DNA from: DASXTC01 sp036505635
GTDB taxonomy: Bacteria; Acidobacteriota; Polarisedimenticolia; JACPZX01; DASXTC01
Reading direction: 5' to 3'
DNA: 64,000 bases
Assembly (NCBI GenBank): GCA_036505635.1
Contig: DASXTC010000053.1
Coordinates: 62,001 to 126,000 of the forward strand
Below, one piece after another: positions 59,064-64,000 of the stretch. Both the position numbers and the translations under genes were made by a program. The notes under the pieces are model-generated. The model was not told the origin of the DNA. It worked only from the letters and a program-made list of their open reading frames with translations, and did not search any database. Positions within the stretch are counted from its first letter, which is position 1; each line of letters begins with the position of its first letter.

Positions 59064-60380
59064 TCAGCGGTACGGGTCGAGCCCCATCGCCTCCAGCGCG
59101 TCACCCACCAGATAGAGGGATCCGGTCAGACAGATCGCGTCGTCCGGGGCGCACGCCTCCCGCGCGGCGGCCAGCGCGGCGCGCAGGTCCGGGATAACTT
59201 GCGCCTCGATCCCCATCGATCTCGCGACGGCGGCGACCTCCAGCGGGTCGCGAAACCTCTCGGAGCGTCCCTTCGTGAGGAGGACCCGCGAGGCGAGCGG
59301 AAAGAGGTGTCTTGCCATCGGTTCGAGGTCCTTGTCCTGGAGCACGCCGAACACGAGATGGAGCTTTTCGAAGGCGCCGCCCCCGCGCATGTCCCTGAGC
59401 GCCCTCGCGAGCGCTTCGCAGCCGGCCGGATTGTGCGCGCCGTCCAGAAGCAGGAGCGGGGCGCTCCCGGCTACCTGTAGCCGCCCGGGCCAGTGCACCC
59501 GGGCGAGCCCTTCGACGATCGCCCGCGTGGGGATCTGCAGACCGGTCGCCTCGCCGAGCGCCTCGGCGGCCAGCACCGCGAGGGTGGCGTTCTCGACCTG
59601 ATGGCGGCCGGCCAGCGGCACCATCAGCTCGCCGTACGAGGCCTGCCGGGTGCTCAGACCGAAGCGCCCCGAGGAGGCGCCCGGCGCGGGGGACACGAGC
59701 GCATCGGTGTGCCGCTCGATCAGGCGCACCCCCCGGCCCGCCGCCTCGCGGCGAATCACGCCGAGGACTTCCGGCCTGGTCTCGGCGGTGACGACCCAGC
59801 ATCCCTCCCGGATGATGCCCGCCTTCTCGCGCGCGATCTCCTCCACCGTGCTTCCCAGGTATCGCGTGTGCTCGAGCGTCACGTTGGTGATGACGGCCAC
59901 GACGGTGCGGGCCACGGCCACCGCGTCGAGCCGACCCCCCATCCCCACCTCGAGCACGCCCACCTCGATGCCGCGCTCGCGGAAATGATGGAACGCCGCC
60001 GCGGTGAGGAGCTCGAAGTGGGTGGGGTGGGAGGGGAGCCCGCCTTCCGCCAGGAGACGGTCCACGTGATCCCGGACGACGGTGACGGCATCAGCGAACT
60101 CGGTGGCCGTGATCGGGATCCCGTCGATCGCGATCCGCTCCTCGTATCGCACCAGGTGCGGCGAGGTGTAGAGCCCGGCGCGATGGCCCGCCGCCTTCAG
60201 GATCGAGGCCAGGAAGGCGCAGACCGATCCCTTCCCGTTGGTGCCGGCCACCACCACCGCGGGGAAGGCCTTCTGGGGATCCCCCATCCGGGCCATCAGT
60301 CCGTTGATGGTTTCGAGGCCCAGCTTGATGCCGCGCGCCTGGACCTCGTCGAGGTACCTCAGCGTGGCTTCATAGTCCAT
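59064..60380 (-). CDS. folC: Folylpolyglutamate synthase / dihydrofolate synthase
   Basis: This 438-residue Mur-ligase-type enzyme adds glutamate to folates. The ATP loop is VVVAGTNGKGSVCAFLASIL near 43-62, with YTSPHLVRYEERIAIDG, EVGMGGRLDAVAVA, the lysine region IAREKAGII, and LLLDGAHNPAGCEALARALR in the C-terminal domain. Length and motif order are normal. It starts 15 nt after the accD stop on the same strand, an accD-folC pairing common in bacteria. It converges with the GGDEF gene, 15 nt apart, with no terminator hairpin visible. Confidence 0.96.
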   Translation of the reverse strand: MDYEATLRYLDEVQARGIKLGLETINGLMARMGDPQKAFPAVVVAGTNGKGSVCAFLASILKAAGHRAGLYTSPHLVRYEERIAIDGIPITATEFADAVTVVRDHVDRLLAEGGLPSHPTHFELLTAAAFHHFRERGIEVGVLEVGMGGRLDAVAVARTVVAVITNVTLEHTRYLGSTVEEIAREKAGIIREGCWVVTAETRPEVLGVIRREAAGRGVRLIERHTDALVSPAPGASSGRFGLSTRQASYGELMVPLAGRHQVENATLAVLAAEALGEATGLQIPTRAIVEGLARVHWPGRLQVAGSAPLLLLDGAHNPAGCEALARALRDMRGGGAFEKLHLVFGVLQDKDLEPMARHLFPLASRVLLTKGRSERFRDPLEVAAVARSMGIEAQVIPDLRAALAAAREACAPDDAICLTGSLYLVGDALEAMGLDPYR

Positions 60381-60395
60381 CGGGAGGAGGGGGGC

Positions 60396-61262
60396 TCAGG
60401 CGCCGGCCGGCGCCGGCTCCCCCGACAGGACGCGCAGGCACTTGATGAGGGTGGGGCGCATCTGCGAGCGCTCGACCACCATGTCGAGCATCCCGTGCTC
60501 GAGCAGGAACTCGGCGCGCTGGAACCCCTCGGGCAGCTTCTGCCGGATCGTCTGCTCGATGACGCGCGGTCCGGCGAAGCCGATGAGCGCCCTGGGTTCC
60601 GCGATGTTCAGATCGCCCAGCATCGCGTAGGAGGCGGTCACGCCGCCGGTGGTCGGGTCGGTCAGGATCGAGATGTATGGGACGCGCGCCTCGTGCAGGC
60701 GGGCGAGCTGCGACGCGATCTTCGCCATCTGCATCAGGGAGAGCGCCCCTTCCTGCATCCGCGCGCCGCCCGAAGCGGAGATGATGATGAGGGGCTTGCG
60801 GTCGTTGAGTGAGCGCTCGACGGCGCGGGCGACCTTCTCCCCCACGGCCGAACCCATCGAGCCTCCCATGAAGCTGTATTCCATCGCGGAGATCACGCAG
60901 GGCATCCCCCCGATCAGACCGAGGGCGTTGATGACGGCATCCTTGAGACCGGTCTCCTCCTGGTATTGCCTGAGCCGCTCCTTGTACGGTTTCGTGTCGC
61001 GGAAGCCCAGCGGATCGGTGGGAAGGACGTTGCGGTCGACCTCCTCGTAGAGGCCGTTGTCGAACAACCCCGCGAGACGCTCCCTCGCCGAGATCCGGAA
61101 GTGGTAGCCGCACTTGGGGCAGACGTTTGCGTTGCGAAGGACTTCCTTCTTGTAGATGATCTCCTTGCAGTTCTCGCACTTGACCCAGAGGCCGCCCGGC
61201 ACCCGCAGCTTCTTGTCCTGGACCGCCTGCTTGGGCTGCTTTTCCTTCTTGAACCACGCCAT
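60396..61262 (-). CDS. accD: Acetyl-CoA carboxylase carboxyltransferase subunit beta
   Basis: This 288-residue AccD starts MAWFKKEKQPK and carries the zinc ribbon CENCKEIIYKKEVLRNANVC with CPKCGYHF. The crotonase-fold core follows (GLIGGMPCVISAMEYSFMGG, SMGSAVGEKVARAVERSLND, SASGGARMQEGALSLMQMAK). With AccA it transfers carboxyl from biotin to acetyl-CoA, the first step of fatty-acid synthesis. accA is not in this window. A promoter with its -10 box 9 nt from the ATG suggests an mRNA with almost no leader. Confidence 0.97.
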   Translation of the reverse strand: MAWFKKEKQPKQAVQDKKLRVPGGLWVKCENCKEIIYKKEVLRNANVCPKCGYHFRISARERLAGLFDNGLYEEVDRNVLPTDPLGFRDTKPYKERLRQYQEETGLKDAVINALGLIGGMPCVISAMEYSFMGGSMGSAVGEKVARAVERSLNDRKPLIIISASGGARMQEGALSLMQMAKIASQLARLHEARVPYISILTDPTTGGVTASYAMLGDLNIAEPRALIGFAGPRVIEQTIRQKLPEGFQRAEFLLEHGMLDMVVERSQMRPTLIKCLRVLSGEPAPAGA

Positions 61263-61271
61263 CGTGCGGGG

Positions 61272-61300
61272 ATCTTACGGGAGCCCCTCCGGGGTGTCAA
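61272..61300 (-). promoter_or_regulatory. accD promoter, near-leaderless
   Basis: Minus strand TTGACA (61295-61300), a 17 nt spacer and TAAGAT (61272-61277), 9 nt before ATG 61262. The expected transcript start leaves 0-3 nt of leader. Confidence 0.7.
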
Positions 61301-61335
61301 ACCGCGCCGTCACCCGGGCCGGCGCGACAAATCGC

Positions 61336-61365
61336 TTGACGTGGGCGCCGCAGCAGCCGTAGAGT
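61336..61365 (+). promoter_or_regulatory. Promoter of the cobalamin-riboswitch operon
   Basis: TTGACG (61336-61341), an 18 nt spacer and TAGAGT (61360-61365), immediately before the riboswitch. It diverges from the accD promoter. Confidence 0.65.
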
Positions 61366-61371
61366 AGGCTC

Positions 61372-61590
61372 CTGTTTCCGCTCTTTGAGCAGATCGTCAA
61401 GTACCACGGTTCGGGCCAAGGGAAGAGGGTGCGAAGCCCTCGCTGCCCAGCAACTGTAAGCGACGACGAACGCCGCGGGAAGATCCACTGGACCCCAGAC
61501 AAGCGGGTCCGGGAAGGATCGGCACCACGACGCTGCCAGTAGGACCAGCATTTCACGTCGCGAGCCAGGAGACCTGCCCGAGCCCCATGT
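61372..61590 (+). promoter_or_regulatory. Cobalamin riboswitch
   Basis: The plus strand carries the conserved cobalamin aptamer blocks in order: GGGAAGAGGGTGCGAAG (about 61420-61436), the GCTGCCCAGCAACTGTAAGC core (61442-61461), and the B12 box AGCCAGGAGACCTGCC (61563-61578). This class binds adenosyl- or methylcobalamin in the nascent leader. The intrinsic terminator just downstream indicates transcriptional OFF control when cobalamin is plentiful. It precedes two secreted-protein genes and a probable TonB-dependent receptor. Confidence 0.93.
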
Positions 61591-61622
61591 GTCACGAGCC
61601 TTCTAGGGCAAGGTCTCGCCTC

Positions 61623-61663
61623 CCCCGGACTTTCCCCCCGTGAAAGCTCCGGGGATTTTTTTT
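61623..61663 (+). terminator. Intrinsic terminator of the cobalamin riboswitch
   Basis: A stem of CCCCGGA (61623-61629) with TCCGGGG (61648-61654), with an inner CTTTC/GAAAG pairing, is followed by TTTTTTTT at 61656-61663. It lies about 45 nt after the B12 box and 73 nt before the first coding region, as expected for the expression platform. Confidence 0.9.
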
Positions 61664-61736
61664 GGCCCGGAGATCCCGCCTGAAGGCCAGAGCCCCCCTG
61701 CCGCGCGGGCAGCGGGAGAAAGGAGCTGGCTTTTCC

Positions 61737-62672
61737 ATGCGCAACATCGTTCTGGCCGTCGTCGCCGTCATGGTTCTACAGCACCCCACGGTCGGTTTTG
61801 CAGAAGCCGTCATCGTGGAGTTCTCGTCCGATCCTCTTGCGCCTCGCGGCAGCGATCCCCTCTTCGCCCTCCGCGGACCCGGAGCCTGGCAGTTCGTCTA
61901 CGAAGCCGGCAGCGCGCCGCGCTTCCCCGGCGACCACACCGGATCTCTCACGGTCACCTACGACTCGCTGGAGCCGACCTCGCGTCTTTACACATCTCTG
62001 GGGGACGCGCTCACCGGCGACGATGACTTCGTCTTCGGCGCCGTGCTGACGATCCGCCCGGAAGGGTTCGCCGCCGATCCGTTCGGCTTCCATCCGATCG
62101 CGTTGTCCCTCTTCAACTCGACCACCACGGGCGACGACAGGACGGGCGATCTGTCCGATTTCAGGGCGGACACATTCGACACGGCGGAGTTCGCGTACTT
62201 CCCGAACGTCTCCCCCTTCTTCGGGGGGCCCTACCTCTCGCCAGACCTCTTCGGCGAGTCGGTGGCACCCGACGCCTTCGCCAACTTCTCCTTCGGGACG
62301 GTCCCCTTCGAGCTGCGGCCCGGTCTCACCTACCTCGTCGAGATGGAGCACTCGGCCGCCTCCCGCACGTTGACCGCGCAGGTTTCGATCGTGAGGTCCG
62401 ACGGCCGCGCGGTGGCGCTCCCCGGCGGCCGCGTCGAGGTGGATCTGTCGGGGATCACGGGGTTCCTCGTCGACAGCCTCGGGTTGCCGGCCTACCACGA
62501 CGGCTTCAACGAGTTCTCCCTGAGCGGTCGATCCCTCATGGCGACGGTGGACTACGACCTTCTCTACTGCGCGCGCCTGGAGGAGGGACACCGGCCCGCC
62601 GATCTGAACAGGGCGCTCAGGCGTCTCAGGAGGCCGGGGCGCCTCACGTCGACCGCGCCCCTTTCCCGGTGA
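61737..62672 (+). CDS. Cobalamin-regulated secreted protein of unrecognised family
   Basis: This 311-residue protein has a signal peptide (MRNIVLAVVAVMVLQHPTVG, cleavage near FAEA). The rest is beta-rich without cysteine clusters or enzyme motifs (GAWQFVYEAGSAPRFPGDHT, SLTVTYDSLEPTSRLYTSLG, DFVFGAVLTIRPEGFAADPF). It looks like a PEP-CTERM-type or lectin-like exported sandwich, but there is no C-terminal sorting signal. AAAGGAG lies 12 nt before ATG 61737. Because it is the first gene behind the cobalamin riboswitch, a role in cobalamin capture or uptake is inferred from position only. The next gene starts inside its stop codon. Confidence 0.78.
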   Translation: MRNIVLAVVAVMVLQHPTVGFAEAVIVEFSSDPLAPRGSDPLFALRGPGAWQFVYEAGSAPRFPGDHTGSLTVTYDSLEPTSRLYTSLGDALTGDDDFVFGAVLTIRPEGFAADPFGFHPIALSLFNSTTTGDDRTGDLSDFRADTFDTAEFAYFPNVSPFFGGPYLSPDLFGESVAPDAFANFSFGTVPFELRPGLTYLVEMEHSAASRTLTAQVSIVRSDGRAVALPGGRVEVDLSGITGFLVDSLGLPAYHDGFNEFSLSGRSLMATVDYDLLYCARLEEGHRPADLNRALRRLRRPGRLTSTAPLSR

Positions 62673-63910
62673 CGCGCCGGACCATGCGCTCCAGACTCCT
62701 GCGGCCGGCCCTCCTCGCCTCCCTCGTGGCGCTCGCGCTCGCTTCCAACCTCGAGGCCCGGACGGTTGATTGCTTCGCCGACCAGGTCGTCGCTTTCTCG
62801 GTGGGGTTCTCACCGCCGGAGGCGGGCCTCCGGGTGAGCGAGCTCCCCGGGATCGTGCTGGGCCCTCCCGGCGATTCGTTGCCCAACACCGGCTCGACGA
62901 GCACTGTGTCGCTGGGGCACAACGGGTGGATCCTGCTCGCGTTCACCGACAACGTCATCGTGGATGGCCCGGGGCCGGACTTCATCGTCTTCGAGAACGC
63001 CTTCTTCAAGACGTCGGTGCCGGCCGATCCGAACCAGCCCTACTCGGTCTTCGCCGAGCCGGGCAAGGTGGCGGTCAGCGCGGACGGCGTCACCTTCGTC
63101 GAGTACCCCTACGACCCCTCCGCCCTTGCTCTCGTTGGACAGGACGCCACGCCGTCGTCGGCGCTCCCTCTCCTGCGAGGCCTGGCGGGGATCACCCCCA
63201 CCTTCACCGGCAACTACACGCTCCCCGACGATCCCGATCTGTGGGATCCCAACGGCAGCGGTGGGGTGTCGGGGGCCGGGGGGGACGCCTTCGATCTGGC
63301 CACCGTGGGGCTGACCCAGGCCCGCTACATATTGATCACCGACCTGGGGCTCGCCACCGGGTTCGCGGGGGCGGCGGAAGGGTTCGACCTGGACTCGGTG
63401 GTGGCGCTCCACTCGATCCCCGCGCCGACGGCGGGACCCGACACCGACGGCGACGGTCTGCCCGACGTGGACGAGACGGTCTGGTATGGGACCGACCTGG
63501 CGCTCGCGGACACCGACGGCGACGGCACGCCCGACGGAGAGGAGGTCGCGCGCTGCCGGAGCCCGCTCACGTCATCGATCGCGCCCAGTTTCGTGGCGCA
63601 GCTCGACCCGATCGTCTCGCTGGTCCCGGGATCCACCGACTCCTACGTGAAGTGGAACTTCGTCTCCTCCACCACGACCTACGACGTGGTGCGCGGAGAG
63701 CTTGCCCCCACCGCCGGCCCTCTCCCCTCGGATGTGGTCTGCCTCGAGGACAACTCCTTCAACCTGACCACGTTCGATCATCCCGACGCGGCCGTGCCGA
63801 CACCGGGCCGCGTCCTCTTCTACCTGGTCCGGTTCAGGGGGCAGGGCTCCTACGGGAAGTCCTCCACCGGCCAGCCGCGCACATTCGCGAGCGGAGACTG
63901 TCCGCCATGA
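62669..63910 (+). CDS. Cobalamin-locus cell-surface protein with calcium-binding repeats
   Basis: This 413-residue exported protein has its signal peptide after MTRRTMRSRLLRPALLASLV. The core matches a family of surface proteins seen beside B12 receptor genes: LGHNGWILLAFTDNVIVDGP, GPDFIVFENAFFKTSVP, SVFAEPGKVAVSADGVTFVE, GGDAFDLATVGLTQARYILI and FDLDSVVALHSIP. A thrombospondin-3-like stretch, DTDGDGLPDVDE and DTDGDGTPDGEE, follows near 265-300, then a beta domain. GTG 62669 overlaps the previous stop (GTGA); ATG 62684 is an alternative. The next gene overlaps as ATGA. Probable surface accessory in B12 acquisition. Confidence 0.82.
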   Translation: MTRRTMRSRLLRPALLASLVALALASNLEARTVDCFADQVVAFSVGFSPPEAGLRVSELPGIVLGPPGDSLPNTGSTSTVSLGHNGWILLAFTDNVIVDGPGPDFIVFENAFFKTSVPADPNQPYSVFAEPGKVAVSADGVTFVEYPYDPSALALVGQDATPSSALPLLRGLAGITPTFTGNYTLPDDPDLWDPNGSGGVSGAGGDAFDLATVGLTQARYILITDLGLATGFAGAAEGFDLDSVVALHSIPAPTAGPDTDGDGLPDVDETVWYGTDLALADTDGDGTPDGEEVARCRSPLTSSIAPSFVAQLDPIVSLVPGSTDSYVKWNFVSSTTTYDVVRGELAPTAGPLPSDVVCLEDNSFNLTTFDHPDAAVPTPGRVLFYLVRFRGQGSYGKSSTGQPRTFASGDCPP

Positions 63911-64000
63911 GAGGAGTCGCGCTGGCCGCGGCCCTCCTGCTGCCGGCGCTGGCGCGGGCCGCGGCGGGCGAGCCGGCCGAGACGGTCCGGGTGGAAGGGG
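63907..64000 (+). CDS. Probable TonB-dependent cobalamin receptor, N-terminus only
   Basis: Only 31 residues lie in the window: a signal peptide (MRGVALAAALLLPALARAAA) followed by GEPAETVRVEG. The ETVRVEG stretch resembles the TonB-box region that opens TonB-dependent receptors such as BtuB (ETVVVTA-like). ATG 63907 overlaps the upstream stop, so it is in the riboswitch operon. Identification as BtuB-like rests mainly on this context and is not certain. Confidence 0.55.
   Translation, partial: MRGVALAAALLLPALARAAAGEPAETVRVEG

Noticed and set aside
1..64000. tRNA, rRNA, CRISPR or replication-origin signals
   Set aside because: Reading the intergenic gaps on both strands showed no cloverleaf with a conserved T-arm, no regular short repeats with spacers and no DnaA-box cluster.

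Overview
The window is a GC-rich bacterial chromosome segment with closely packed genes. Housekeeping genes (clpB, glyA, rpiB, polA, topA, dprA, xerC, folC, accD) are mixed with protein families typical of Acidobacteriota-like soil and sediment bacteria. These include serine/threonine kinases fused to beta-propellers, TPR and FG-GAP/UnbV secreted proteins, a DUF11 protein, and a MoxR/DUF58/transglutaminase cluster. I infer an uncultivated Acidobacteriota or a close relative. No rRNA gene is present to confirm this, so the assignment is tentative. I saw no rRNA, tRNA, CRISPR array, intact IS element or origin.

Layout. 1-19.6 kb: truncated clpB, an HNH nuclease relic, a hydrolase and a fused MFS/spermidine-synthase-like gene (minus strand); a GT-C-like membrane protein coupled to a glutamine amidotransferase (plus); two secreted paralogues of an unrecognised family around a bidirectional terminator; two coupled membrane proteins; then a tightly overlapping plus-strand operon of dGTPase-like, rpiB, glyA, DinG-type helicase and RNase D genes; and a minus-strand GT-C glycosyltransferase. 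19.6-29.6 kb: a lower-GC accessory segment with a hydrolase, a Phd-like antitoxin relic, a HicA-HicB fusion, a frameshifted DUF1566 gene, a YhaO/YhaN (SbcD/SbcC-like) nuclease pair, a three-TM protein and a kinase-TPR protein. 29.6-46.2 kb: P5C dehydrogenase, a DUF11 surface protein, an orphan antitoxin, polA, an HD-GYP response regulator, the MoxR/DUF58/TgpA operon, and an operon of an ABC permease, a TPR/FG-GAP lipoprotein and an ABC ATPase. 46.2-61.3 kb: a propeller kinase, a TPR gene coupled to an FG-GAP/UnbV gene, the dprA-topA-xerC-suhB operon, a GGDEF protein and accD-folC. 61.3-64 kb: a cobalamin riboswitch with an intrinsic terminator, followed by two secreted-protein genes and the start of a probable TonB-dependent receptor, which together look like a B12-uptake operon.

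Most interesting signal. Three intergenic elements of 135-145 nt (29624-29762, 33297-33431, 41622-41766) share one architecture. Each has an 18-21 bp closing stem, a 2x2 internal loop, a 4 bp second stem and two short GC hairpins. The stem sequences differ between copies but pairing is kept. One G-T pair in each copy would be a legal G-U only in plus-strand RNA. This looks like a structured RNA family that I cannot name.

Other points of note: several promoters place the -10 box 6-9 nt before an ATG, suggesting frequent leaderless mRNAs; a dGTPase-like protein has a changed HD motif; HicA and HicB are fused by an apparent deletion; and a riboswitch controls an unrecognised secreted protein.
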